Below are positions 26,323 to 33,296 of a DNA stretch of 33,296 bases, piece after piece; position 1 is the stretch's first letter; every line of letters begins with the position of its first letter. Under the pieces are notes generated by a model that was given only the letters and a program-made list of their open reading frames with translations, did not search any database and was not told the DNA's origin. Source of the DNA: Spirochaetales bacterium. Lineage in GTDB: Bacteria > Spirochaetota > Spirochaetia > DSM-27196 > SLAA01. The position numbers were made by a program, and so were the translations under genes. Location: the NCBI GenBank assembly GCA_007127105.1, contig SLAA01000172.1:1-33296 (forward strand), written 5' to 3'.

Positions 26323-26889
26323 ATGGATCTTGATTCATCGGTAGATACGTTGCTTTTCACCGCGTTTGATTTTGAAACTACAGGTCTTTACTCTGCGAGC
26401 GACCGAGTATGTGAGATTGGGGCGGTGCAGTTTCGCGGCACCGCAGTCACCGGGGAGTTCAGTGAACTTGTGAACCCTGGGGTTCCTATTCCCCCGGATG
26501 CAGGCGCGGTCAGTGGAATCACCGACCGCATGGTTGCAGAGATGCCCTCAATCGCGCAGATGCTTCCGGTCTTCATGGAGTTTATTGGTGACAGCATACT
26601 TGTTGCTCATAATGCGGAGTTTGATGTCGGGTTTCTCCGTGCTGCACTGCATCGTGAGGGTTTACCAGACGTGGCAAACACCATAATTGACACCCAAGTA
26701 CTGGCCCAAAAGGCATTTCCGCGTCGAAGAAGCTACAGTTTGCAGAATCTTGCAGAAGAACTGAACATCCCTCCCGGCGCTGCACACCGTGCGTTTGATG
26801 ACGCGGTGGTTTGCATGCGGCTATTTCGTGAGTGCGTCAACGCGTTAAGCTTTATGGGCGACCTGAGTCTCCGCGAGGTGCTTACGTAG
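26323..26889 (+). CDS. 3'-5' exonuclease, DnaQ-like DEDDh family
   Basis: A 188-residue nuclease resembling the proofreading subunit of DNA polymerase III. The DEDDh residues are all visible: Asp16 and Glu18 in FDFETTGL, Asp101 in HNAEFDVGFL, and His155 with Asp160 in HRAFDDA. It is shorter than E. coli DnaQ (243) and lacks the polymerase-binding tail, so it may be a stand-alone repair or RNA nuclease. GGAGGG lies 7 bases before ATG 26323. The phosphoglucomutase stop is 26 bases upstream, so the two are probably one operon. It converges on the next gene with a 10-base gap. Confidence 0.9.
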   Translation: MDLDSSVDTLLFTAFDFETTGLYSASDRVCEIGAVQFRGTAVTGEFSELVNPGVPIPPDAGAVSGITDRMVAEMPSIAQMLPVFMEFIGDSILVAHNAEFDVGFLRAALHREGLPDVANTIIDTQVLAQKAFPRRRSYSLQNLAEELNIPPGAAHRAFDDAVVCMRLFRECVNALSFMGDLSLREVLT

Positions 26890-26899
26890 TTTGGGGAAT

Positions 26900-26920
26900 C
26901 TACTTGATTTTCCCGAGTAG
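26900..26920. terminator. Possible terminator at the convergent gene ends
   Basis: CTACTTG, loop ATTTTCC, CGAGTAG forms a 7-bp stem with one G-T pair, followed on the plus strand by TTTC. It overlaps the last codons of the minus-strand gene and would lie just past the exonuclease stop. The T run is short. Confidence 0.3.
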
Positions 26921-28915
26921 TTTCAGCATGTAGAGCTCAAGATAACGTTCAAGGTCTTTTTTCCGCCGTATTTCGGAGAACGCATCGTTCTGTGAAAGGC
27001 GCCGGGCAAGATCTCGAATGCGGCTTGCATCTGGGGGAATCATTCGGAAGCCAACCTTCATACGTCGCAGGAAGTCTCGAGTAAGTGAGTTCACATCTTC
27101 AATGAGATTTCGTTTTGAACGTTCGTCTAACAGAGGATTCCATCGGTCGGCTAACTCATGCAAGGTTTCATCAAGGTTTCTGTTCGTTCCGAGAAACTCT
27201 TTTTCAAGTTGCTTGATGGCTTTCTGAAACTCAGCCGACTGAGCCTTGGATCTAGATCCAGCGCTGGGCTTGTCGCTTCGTGCAGTCTGAGCATCGTCGG
27301 TATCGTCTACCACCATCTTTTTGGTGGTACGACTGCCGAGGGTGGTTGCACTGTCCTGCTCCTCCGCGCCTTCTTCAGCGCGTGCGGAAGCTCCTCGTGG
27401 TGAACGGCTACGCGGCTCAGCTAGAAATAGCCGGCGCAAGAAACGCACAACCGCATTCAATCCAGGCGTGACCATCCAGAATGGTAGCACCAGGCGGGCA
27501 TCGTTGTAGAGTTCCTCCCGATTAAGGCCAAGTATTTGTTCGGTACTTTGGAGTTTGCCGGTTTTTGGGTGGAACAATGCATTGTATTGCTCCTGCATTG
27601 CTGCATTGAACTGAGTGTGTTCGCTGCAGGCGAGTAAGAGGCCTTCATCGAGCAAGGCTAGAATGAGAGGAAAGTTTTCTGCCATTACGGCGTTAACGCT
27701 TTTGGCGAAGGCCTCATCGGAAACCATGGCCTTGACCTTTTTGTCGGCGCGCATGTAGTTGGACCATTGGTCTATGTAGTGCTTGCGAAGCTCCAGCCCA
27801 GCCGTAAAAACCCCATCTACCGCTACACGGACGAGGTTTTCTCTGGCAAGGTAGTACTGCCGGTCGTTTGCTGTGTTGACGCGCACAAGGGAGCCCAAGG
27901 CGCCGGACTCACCGCGTAAGAGCCCGGCCAGATGCTTGGTGATAACCTCGCGCGAGAGGTTCTTACTGAGCGGTACACCCCGTGAGTCGGTAAATGCCAG
28001 GATATCACTGATTGTGTGGGCATACGGACTTGCCCGAAGAGACTGTTCCAGACGGCGGATGGCCGACTCGTGCTCCTGCGTCTTTTGCGCTCGACCTTTG
28101 TAGAAGACTGTCAGATAGCTCAGAATAAAGGCGGCTTGAGTAAATGCATCTTCCTCCGCGAGTCGGTCCTTTTTACTTGAGAAGTCCTTGATAATAATAC
28201 CCGCAAACTGGGACCAGAAATGAAAGGTAAAATCGGTTGGTTCAAGAATGCCTGAAAGAACTTGAGCGGGTGTAGTTAATACGGCGGTAATCATGTCGCG
28301 GACCGAGGCGTCTCTATGAGGAAATACGGCCTGGAGTTTGCTGCGCATATATCCGGCATTACGCTCGCTGCGCAGATAACTGCGAATTCGTTGAAGAGTC
28401 AGTTCGGGTAGGGAACGATTCATGATGTGCGAGGTAATGATGCAGCTTGGTAGCTGATGAGGAAAAATCAAGCGAAGCAGTTGGTCTTCTTCAGCTGTTG
28501 CTGACTGTTCTAGCCACATAACAAAGTCGGTTCCCATGTCCACAATCTGAATGAGTTCTGCCGGGGGAGTTATGTGTATGGCGTCTTCATTCGGTAAAGG
28601 CAGTTCCGGGCGTTGCTCAAGCTTGCGATACTCGGCTGCAACCGCATCGAAGTAGTACCCAGAGTAGTAGATTTTCCCAATGGCTTTACCGTCGAAACTC
28701 AGGATGCATTTTCCCTGTTCGCTCAGACTGTGAAGATGTGCTGTCACGGTTTCATCAGTATGAGTAATCAGATCTTCGAGTTCAGTCTGTTGATCTACGT
28801 AGCGTGCTGCGTATTTCTTGGCAAACGCAAAGAGCGCAGGAGCCGGAATGTGTGGGGTCTCCGCTCTCCTCGAATAGACCGATAGAATTCGCAATAGATG
28901 CTCAGATGTCGACAT
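26900..28915 (-). CDS. Large protein of unknown function
   Basis: I do not recognise a family. The 671-residue product has no signal peptide or clear membrane segment, so it is probably cytoplasmic. The N-terminal 500 residues look mostly helical and globular. A low-complexity, charged linker (about residues 505-565: Arg/Ser, then Glu, Asp and Lys-rich) separates a C-terminal helical part of about 105 residues beginning EFQKAIKQLEKEFLGTNRNL and ending in basic residues. The first 80 residues, with short helices and a TAHLHSLSEQGK turn, could be a winged-helix-like fold, but this is weak. GGAGGAG lies 5 bases before ATG (28915). It stands alone between convergent and divergent neighbours. Confidence 0.75.
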   Translation of the reverse strand: MSTSEHLLRILSVYSRRAETPHIPAPALFAFAKKYAARYVDQQTELEDLITHTDETVTAHLHSLSEQGKCILSFDGKAIGKIYYSGYYFDAVAAEYRKLEQRPELPLPNEDAIHITPPAELIQIVDMGTDFVMWLEQSATAEEDQLLRLIFPHQLPSCIITSHIMNRSLPELTLQRIRSYLRSERNAGYMRSKLQAVFPHRDASVRDMITAVLTTPAQVLSGILEPTDFTFHFWSQFAGIIIKDFSSKKDRLAEEDAFTQAAFILSYLTVFYKGRAQKTQEHESAIRRLEQSLRASPYAHTISDILAFTDSRGVPLSKNLSREVITKHLAGLLRGESGALGSLVRVNTANDRQYYLARENLVRVAVDGVFTAGLELRKHYIDQWSNYMRADKKVKAMVSDEAFAKSVNAVMAENFPLILALLDEGLLLACSEHTQFNAAMQEQYNALFHPKTGKLQSTEQILGLNREELYNDARLVLPFWMVTPGLNAVVRFLRRLFLAEPRSRSPRGASARAEEGAEEQDSATTLGSRTTKKMVVDDTDDAQTARSDKPSAGSRSKAQSAEFQKAIKQLEKEFLGTNRNLDETLHELADRWNPLLDERSKRNLIEDVNSLTRDFLRRMKVGFRMIPPDASRIRDLARRLSQNDAFSEIRRKKDLERYLELYMLKLLGKIK

Positions 28916-28938
28916 TTCTCCTCCACAGGTAGCATATC

Positions 28939-28967
28939 ACTATATCGTGGAAGCTCCTGCCTGAAAA
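28939..28967 (-). promoter_or_regulatory. Candidate promoter of the unknown 671-residue gene
   Basis: Minus strand: TTTTCA (28967-28962), 17-base spacer, TATAGT (28944-28939). The predicted start near 28932 gives a 16-17 base leader carrying GGAGGAG, an ordinary ribosome-site leader. Confidence 0.42.
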
Positions 28968-29007
28968 GGTGGAGAAAATAGCGGCGGCACAAGACCACGC
29001 ACTTTGA

Positions 29008-29037
29008 TTGACAGATGCAAAACTACGGATGTACTAT
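29008..29037 (+). promoter_or_regulatory. Candidate lipoprotein promoter with perfect -35
   Basis: TTGACA (29008-29013), 18-base spacer, TACTAT (29032-29037). The predicted transcript start is the A of ATG 29044. No Shine-Dalgarno is present, so the mRNA would be leaderless. Confidence 0.5.
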
Positions 29038-29043
29038 CTCGAT

Positions 29044-29670
29044 ATGCGTCGCGTAAAAAAAAATACCCTGGGTATTCTCTGCCTGCTTACCCTTGTGCTG
29101 TGGTTCGGTTCGTGTGCGACAACCGAGCCGATACCTTCCCCAGCGGCTGAAGACCCGGAAACGGTAGTTCCTGAAGATCCGGATCCTCACATACCAGATG
29201 AATCCGCGATTGAGGAGGAGCCTCCGGAGGAAACCGTAGAGAACGACGAACTCTCGGACGACGATATCTACATAAAGACTGATGACTTCGTGATCTCTAC
29301 CGAGATGTATGAGACCACCTTCAACGAGGTTGAGGAGTTCATAGCAGAGTTGAATCAGATAATTGCGGACCGTGATTTCCAACAATGGAAGGGTCATCTC
29401 ACTGATGATTACCTGGAGATTCACTCAGATCCCGGCGTGCTGCGTGAGAGATCGGAAAGCCCGGTACTGCGTCGGAATAATATTGAACTCCGCAGCCTTG
29501 AGGACTATTTTACATGGGTGGTCGTGCCCAGTCGTGCAAATGCGCGACTTGATGATCTAGACTTCATTGGCACCGACCAGGTTGAAGCAATTATGCGCGT
29601 ACGTGACCAAGGGGTTATTCTCTATCAGCTAAAAAGAGTGAATGATCGCTGGAAAATTGATGTGTTTTAG
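29044..29670 (+). CDS. Lipoprotein with small C-terminal domain, function unknown
   Basis: ATG 29044 gives 208 residues starting with a lipoprotein signal: basic MRRVKK, a hydrophobic core, and LWFGSC with the acylated cysteine at residue 24. The frame is open up to a TTG at 29008, but that TTG is the -35 box and the longer start would bury the signal. After the cysteine comes an acidic, proline-rich tether (about 25-80), then a domain of about 125 residues (FNEVEEFIAELNQIIADRDF, a DDYLEIHSD stretch and a terminal VNDRWKIDVF), whose order of helix and strands resembles NTF2/SnoaL-like folds; that is only an impression. The HEAT-repeat gene follows after 40 bases. Confidence 0.8.
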   Translation: MRRVKKNTLGILCLLTLVLWFGSCATTEPIPSPAAEDPETVVPEDPDPHIPDESAIEEEPPEETVENDELSDDDIYIKTDDFVISTEMYETTFNEVEEFIAELNQIIADRDFQQWKGHLTDDYLEIHSDPGVLRERSESPVLRRNNIELRSLEDYFTWVVVPSRANARLDDLDFIGTDQVEAIMRVRDQGVILYQLKRVNDRWKIDVF

Positions 29671-29710
29671 TCTATGCTTGAGTAAGAGTATGTGGAAGAG
29701 GAGATATAGT

Positions 29711-30421
29711 ATGGGGAAGCTCGTAACCGTTTCGGTGAGCCTTTTACTCATTTTTGGGGCATCATCACTCTGGGCACAGGAGTCAGGGGAAGTCTCGCCA
29801 CGGACCATCGAAGAACTGTACCTTGAGCAAGCTATTGATCAGCAGATTATTCGAAGTCAGGCACGTAGCAACACCCGTGAGGCAAAGTTTCTTGCCATTC
29901 AAGGTGTCCGCGCTATGGTTCAACGCGGCGAGATTTCGCCGGATAACGTGGAAATGATCCGAGTGGTGGAGGGGCTTGCGACCGAAGGAATAGGCCGTCA
30001 GGTACGTACCAATGGTGCGGTATCTAACAACTTCCCGGATGTGCGGCGTGAAGCCGTTGGTCTCCTCGGTGATATTGGCGGCCCTGTTGCCCAACGCGCT
30101 CTTATACGAGTTGTTCGGGAAGACCCCGAGCCTATGGTACTTGCCGAGGCAATCTATGGTCTTGGTACTATCGGCAATAACGATGAGAATGAGATCACCG
30201 CAAATATCGTCGCAGTGCTACGTAGACAGAACGCACGGGAGATGCCGGATAACAACTTGGCCTTTGCCTCTCTGCTGGCGCTCGAAAAAATTGCACGTGC
30301 GAGCGGGGGAATAAGTGATCCATCGGTCGTTGACGCGCTCTTAGATGTTGCGTCTGGCAACTATATTCGAGAGGTTCGGCTTAAGGCTATCGACGTCATT
30401 TACAACCTTCGTGGCGCTTGA
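29711..30421 (+). CDS. Exported HEAT-repeat protein
   Basis: ATG 29711 is chosen because it opens a clear signal peptide (MGKLVTVSVSLLLIFGASSL, then WAQ) and has GAGGAGA 8 bases upstream; the frame is open further upstream without family support. The 236-residue product is built of paired helices of the HEAT type: DVRREAVGLLGDIGGPVAQR, then PEPMVLAEAIYGLGTIG and IREVRLKAIDVIYNLRGA. Such repeats bind proteins; no catalytic motif is seen. It lies between a lipoprotein and a SanA-like gene whose TTG start overlaps its stop (TTGA), so the three probably form an envelope operon. Confidence 0.8.
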   Translation: MGKLVTVSVSLLLIFGASSLWAQESGEVSPRTIEELYLEQAIDQQIIRSQARSNTREAKFLAIQGVRAMVQRGEISPDNVEMIRVVEGLATEGIGRQVRTNGAVSNNFPDVRREAVGLLGDIGGPVAQRALIRVVREDPEPMVLAEAIYGLGTIGNNDENEITANIVAVLRRQNAREMPDNNLAFASLLALEKIARASGGISDPSVVDALLDVASGNYIREVRLKAIDVIYNLRGA

Positions 30422-31107
30422 GTTTACCGGCAAAATCTACAAGCGGCTCCGTGAGGAGACGCTCTAGAGGCGTTTTCATACTCGCTTGTACCAAGCTTCT
30501 TATTCTGGCTCTCGTCGTAGTGGTGTTTTCTGTATATACCGCTATTTCAAGAAGCACAGAGAGACGCGTATTCTCCGACATCGGACTCCTTCCGGATAAC
30601 CATGTGGGCTTGCTGCTGGGCACGGCCAAGTACCAGCCCGGTGGCGGTATCAACCCGTATTTCAGTCATCGCATAGATGCTGCCGTAGAACTCTACGAGG
30701 CAGGAAAGATTCGGTATATCATCGCGTCGGGAGACAATGAGCACGAGTCCTATAACGAACCTCTTCAAATGAGGCTTGCGTTGCTCCAACGGGGGGTTCC
30801 CAACGAGTCTATCGTTCTTGACTACGCGGGCTTCAGCACTCTCGACTCGGTGGTACGAACTGCGGAAGTATTTGGGCAGGAGCGTTTTACGGTCATCAGT
30901 CAACGTTTTCACAATGAACGAGCCGTGTATATCGGGTCCTATTTTGGGTACGATGTGGTTGGATACAATGCAGTGGACCTGACGCCGCCGTCCGGAGTCC
31001 AGACTCGGTTTCGAGAATATTTGGCGCGGGTGAAGGCCATCATGGATGTGCACCTTGTGAGGCGGACTCCTCGGTTTCTTGGAGATCCGATACGAATCCC
31101 TGATTGA
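30418..31107 (+). CDS. sanA: SanA/YdcF-family (DUF218) membrane protein
   Basis: A 229-residue protein with one N-terminal membrane segment (about residues 20-42) and an exposed DUF218 domain. Matches to the SanA type are VGLLLGTAKYQPGGGINPYF, RIDAAVELYEAGKIRYIIAS followed by GDN, LDYAGFSTLDSVVRTAEVFG and ISQRFHNERAVYI. E. coli SanA affects envelope permeability to vancomycin; the enzymatic role of the domain is not settled. The TTG start overlaps the previous stop by four bases; an internal GTG at 30451 that keeps the membrane segment is an alternative. Confidence 0.85.
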   Translation: MSLPAKSTSGSVRRRSRGVFILACTKLLILALVVVVFSVYTAISRSTERRVFSDIGLLPDNHVGLLLGTAKYQPGGGINPYFSHRIDAAVELYEAGKIRYIIASGDNEHESYNEPLQMRLALLQRGVPNESIVLDYAGFSTLDSVVRTAEVFGQERFTVISQRFHNERAVYIGSYFGYDVVGYNAVDLTPPSGVQTRFREYLARVKAIMDVHLVRRTPRFLGDPIRIPD

Positions 31108-31112
31108 AACGC

Positions 31113-31142
31113 TTGTGCTTAATCGACCTACGGTGATATCTT
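31113..31142 (+). promoter_or_regulatory. Possible promoter of the CobW-type gene
   Basis: TTGTGC (31113-31118), 18-base spacer ending TGA, TATCTT (31137-31142), an extended -10. The predicted start is one base before GTG 31150. The -35 is poor. Confidence 0.28.
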
Positions 31143-31149
31143 CCCGAGT

Positions 31150-32133
31150 GTGAGAGAGATAAACAACGTGGTCGGGCCTCAAAAAGCGCCGCTCCCTATA
31201 ACACTTGTAACCGGGTTCCTTGGATCCGGTAAAAGTACCTACATTAATCGTATTCTGAACGCATATTCCGGCCACCGTATAGGTTTAGTGGTGAACGAGT
31301 TTGGCGAGGTTGGCCTGGAGTCGAACATCCTTGAGGCATCACCTGATGACATTATTGAACTGTCGGGTGGCTGTATGTGCTGTCTGTTGAGGAAAGATCT
31401 CAAGGATGCCGTTAGACGACTAGTTCGACATGATTCTAGTCTTGAGCGCATTGTCGTAGAGGCCTCCGGCCTGTCGGACCCGGTTCCGGTACAGCAGACG
31501 TTTCGCAACGCGCGGTTTGGCCGTCCCATCCAGCTAGAGTCGGTAATTTGCATGGTGGATCAGGTGAGTTTTCTCGAACATCGGGTCGAGTACGGTGTTC
31601 TTGATCGCCAGGTTCGTGGTGCAGACTTTATTCTCATTACCAAGTTCGAGCAGGCTGAGGACTCGACCGTACTGCTAGAAAAAGTGTTGAGCGAGCTTGC
31701 GCCCCAGGTACCCCGCTATCGTGTAGGAGAAGAGCCACCACTTGAGTTGCTGGTCGGCACCAGAGCGGTTGATGACGATCATGCTCACGACCGCCATGAG
31801 CACGACGTGCAACAGCTCTGGTTCGAGTCTGAGCACCCTTTTGAACCTGAGCGCCTGAAGCTCTTCTTTGATGAACTGCCTCAAGGGATTGTTCGTGGCA
31901 AGGGAGTGCTGTACCTGGATAACAAGGACGGGAAAAAGCACAAGTTCGTGCTGCAGTTCTCCGGAGGCCGGCGCGAGTTGCGGGCGGTACCGTGGAAGCG
32001 CCGCCAGAAAAGGGGCAATGTGGTGCTGCTGTTGGGCAAGAGTTTTGATGTAGAAGGCCTTCGGGAAAAGCTTGGTGCATGCCTCTCCCGCTTAGAGGCG
32101 CGTTCGGCGGAGTCAAGTTGGGAAAAAGCATGA
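31150..32133 (+). CDS. CobW/COG0523-family metal-chaperone GTPase
   Basis: GTPase that inserts or traffics metals (zinc, cobalt, nickel or iron, depending on the subgroup). The 327 residues include GFLGSGKST (about 22-30, Walker A), [11 protein letters not shown], the metal-binding GGCMCCLL motif (the family GCxCC) near 73-80, EASGLSDP, and a C-terminal CobW_C domain (about 215-310). A His/Asp-rich stretch ([12 protein letters not shown]) between the domains could bind metal. The usual NKxD guanine motif is replaced by TKFE ([11 protein letters not shown]). Start GTG 31150 is followed by an alternative GTG at 31168 with GAGAGAGA upstream. The stop overlaps the permease start (ATGA), so the two are coupled. 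Confidence 0.9.
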   Translation: MREINNVVGPQKAPLPITLVTGFLGSGKSTYINRILNAYSGHRIGLVVNEFGEVGLESNILEASPDDIIELSGGCMCCLLRKDLKDAVRRLVRHDSSLERIVVEASGLSDPVPVQQTFRNARFGRPIQLESVICMVDQVSFLEHRVEYGVLDRQVRGADFILITKFEQAEDSTVLLEKVLSELAPQVPRYRVGEEPPLELLVGTRAVDDDHAHDRHEHDVQQLWFESEHPFEPERLKLFFDELPQGIVRGKGVLYLDNKDGKKHKFVLQFSGGRRELRAVPWKRRQKRGNVVLLLGKSFDVEGLREKLGACLSRLEARSAESSWEKA

Positions 32134-33128
32134 TGAAGCATTCAAAGGTGCTTCGGGTACTCGCCGTTATTTTGTTGCTCAGCAGCGTGGCACCGGCCCT
32201 GAGAGCTCAAGCTAACCCGTTCCTTACCCCGCCCTCCGGCTCGCAGTCTGGTGAGACAGAGTCACGGCGATTTGGTCCCACGCAAAGCTTCAATTCTGGT
32301 TCGGCGGGACGACTGTTTCCTGCCTTCTCGGCCTGGATAACCCGACTACAACGCGACGCGAATGAGCGAGTCACCGGCTACATTCAAAGCCTTGTTGAAG
32401 AGGAGGGGCGGAGAGGGGCGGTACTACCTATTTTTGGTGTGGCTTTCCTTTATGGGCTTCTGCATGCCTTTTTGCCGGGGCATCGGAAAACCGTAATCCT
32501 CTCCTACTACTTGTCGGAGGATGCACGACTGAGTCATGGTCTGCTTGCTGGATTCTTGTTTGCGGTGATGCACGCCACTTCGGCGGTGCTCATCATTCTT
32601 GGGGTAAGCCTCTTAACGCAGGGCGCTCTGGCCAGCACAGCAATTCGGGCGGGCGAGCAGGTGCAAATTGTGAGTTCTGGGCTCATTATGCTGCTGGGGG
32701 CAGCCTTTTTGGCCTACAAGATACGACATCTGCGACAGCACAAACGCCGCAACGTGGAGGCTCGCATATCATCGGGTCTCGGTTTTGAGTCGGCAAAAGG
32801 CAGTTCTCTCCCGCCGAGAATTCCTGCAGAACGTTTCTTTCCGTTGGTCCTGGTCAGTGGCATGGTGCCATGTCCAGGCACTACCTTGCTCCTGCTTTTT
32901 ACCTTGTCCTTAGGGGTTGTGGAAATTGGTGCGATTGCCGTTCTTGCTATGTCTGCAGGACTTGCTGTGGCTTTGAGTAGCTTTGCTGTAGCCACAATTC
33001 TCTTCAAACAGCATGTGGTTGGGCTGTTGGAGAATCGACTCGGTTATGGCGTGCACTTGGCGGTTGAGTTCTTCGGCGCAGGCTTCATTTTCGTTTTCGG
33101 TCTGGTCACGATGCTTGCCTACTTGTAG
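32130..33128 (+). CDS. NicO-family nickel/cobalt-type permease
   Basis: Integral inner-membrane metal transporter of the RcnA/NicO type. From ATG 32130 it has 332 residues: an N-terminal signal or membrane segment (about 7-26), an extracytoplasmic stretch of about 70 residues, then about six membrane segments. Diagnostic motifs are [12 protein letters not shown] (111-121), a second histidine in AVMHATSA (148), and [10 protein letters not shown] (243-252). A basic loop (about 198-230) separates the two halves. The start overlaps the CobW stop by four bases, implying the GTPase and permease handle the same metal. Nickel or cobalt is the family default; zinc cannot be excluded. Confidence 0.85.
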   Translation: MMKHSKVLRVLAVILLLSSVAPALRAQANPFLTPPSGSQSGETESRRFGPTQSFNSGSAGRLFPAFSAWITRLQRDANERVTGYIQSLVEEEGRRGAVLPIFGVAFLYGLLHAFLPGHRKTVILSYYLSEDARLSHGLLAGFLFAVMHATSAVLIILGVSLLTQGALASTAIRAGEQVQIVSSGLIMLLGAAFLAYKIRHLRQHKRRNVEARISSGLGFESAKGSSLPPRIPAERFFPLVLVSGMVPCPGTTLLLLFTLSLGVVEIGAIAVLAMSAGLAVALSSFAVATILFKQHVVGLLENRLGYGVHLAVEFFGAGFIFVFGLVTMLAYL

Positions 33129-33144
33129 ACCCAGTGGGTATACT
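33115..33144 (+). promoter_or_regulatory. Candidate promoter of the HMA gene
   Basis: TTGCCT (33115-33120), 18-base spacer, TATACT (33139-33144). The predicted start near 33151 gives a 15-base leader with GAGGAG (33154-33159) ahead of ATG 33166. It overlaps the end of the permease gene. Confidence 0.45.
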
Positions 33145-33165
33145 TTCCCCCAAGAGGAGCAACCA

Positions 33166-33296
33166 ATGTCTTTATTCAAGAAGAAGAACCATGTCACTTT
33201 GTCGGTCCCAGGAATCAACTGCGGGCATTGTGAAATGAAAATAGAGAAAGTGGTTTCCGCCATGCCTGGAGTTCAGAAGGTTAAACCGGATCACAA
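33166..33296 (+). CDS. Heavy-metal-associated (HMA) domain protein, 3' end cut by window
   Basis: The visible 43 codons begin MSLFKKKNHVTLSVPG and continue into INCGHCEMKIEKV, the CxxC metal-binding loop of HMA domains (Cys19, Cys22), then the first helix and the start of the second strand. It could be a small CopZ-type copper chaperone of about 70 residues, or the N-terminus of a P-type ATPase; the window ends too early to tell. GAGGAG is 6 bases before the ATG. It follows the CobW-NicO pair by 37 bases. Confidence 0.85.
   Translation, partial: MSLFKKKNHVTLSVPGINCGHCEMKIEKVVSAMPGVQKVKPDH

Noticed and set aside
29008-29043. Upstream TTG start for the lipoprotein
   Set aside because: It would bury the lipoprotein signal peptide, and the TTG is the first half of a perfect -35 box.

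Overview
The window is a gene-dense stretch of about 33 kb from a diderm bacterium, most likely a free-living member of the Spirochaetota. The best clue is the 1209-residue membrane-anchored coiled-coil protein at 13061-16690, whose layout matches the spirochaete coiled-coil family often called SpiroCoCo. A TonB system, a spirochaete-style lipoprotein signal and frequent GTG/TTG starts are consistent with this. The lineage is an inference, because no rRNA is present. I see no tRNA, rRNA, CRISPR array, insertion sequence or prophage, and no gene-free stretch reaches 300 bases.

Layout. 1-5502 (+): the 3' part of ptsI, der, an unusual MerR regulator fused to what looks like a degenerate UDP-sugar pyrophosphorylase, and a secreted Cys/His hydrolase candidate. 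5548-12978 (+): an envelope operon encoding a 976-aa TPR protein, an outer-membrane barrel candidate, ExbB, ExbD, TonB and a HAD phosphatase. 13061-16690 (+): the giant coiled-coil protein. 16833-20691 (+): the chaperone set grpE-dnaK-dnaJ, with an inverted repeat in the grpE promoter region and a long stem-loop between dnaK and dnaJ. 20750-23800 (-): a Rep/PcrA helicase and an RNA m5C methyltransferase. 23761-26889 (+): a HAD phosphatase whose start overlaps the methyltransferase head to head, a phosphoglucomutase and a DEDDh exonuclease. 26900-28915 (-): a large protein I do not recognise. 29044-31107 (+): a lipoprotein, a HEAT-repeat protein and a SanA-like protein. 31150-33296 (+): a metal-handling group of a CobW-type GTPase, a NicO-type permease and a truncated HMA metallochaperone.

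The observations I rate highest are: (1) the MerR regulator with a full-length but catalytically stripped UDP-GlcNAc-pyrophosphorylase-like domain, which suggests a nucleotide-sugar-sensing transcription factor; (2) a recurring arrangement in which a -35/-10 promoter places the predicted transcript start 0-4 bases from the start codon with no Shine-Dalgarno sequence, that is, leaderless mRNAs, seen at six genes; and (3) within that set, the divergent gph-like/methyltransferase pair, whose coding regions overlap by 40 bp at their 5' ends, each promoter lying inside the other gene. All functions are read from sequence motifs by eye; no database search was run.
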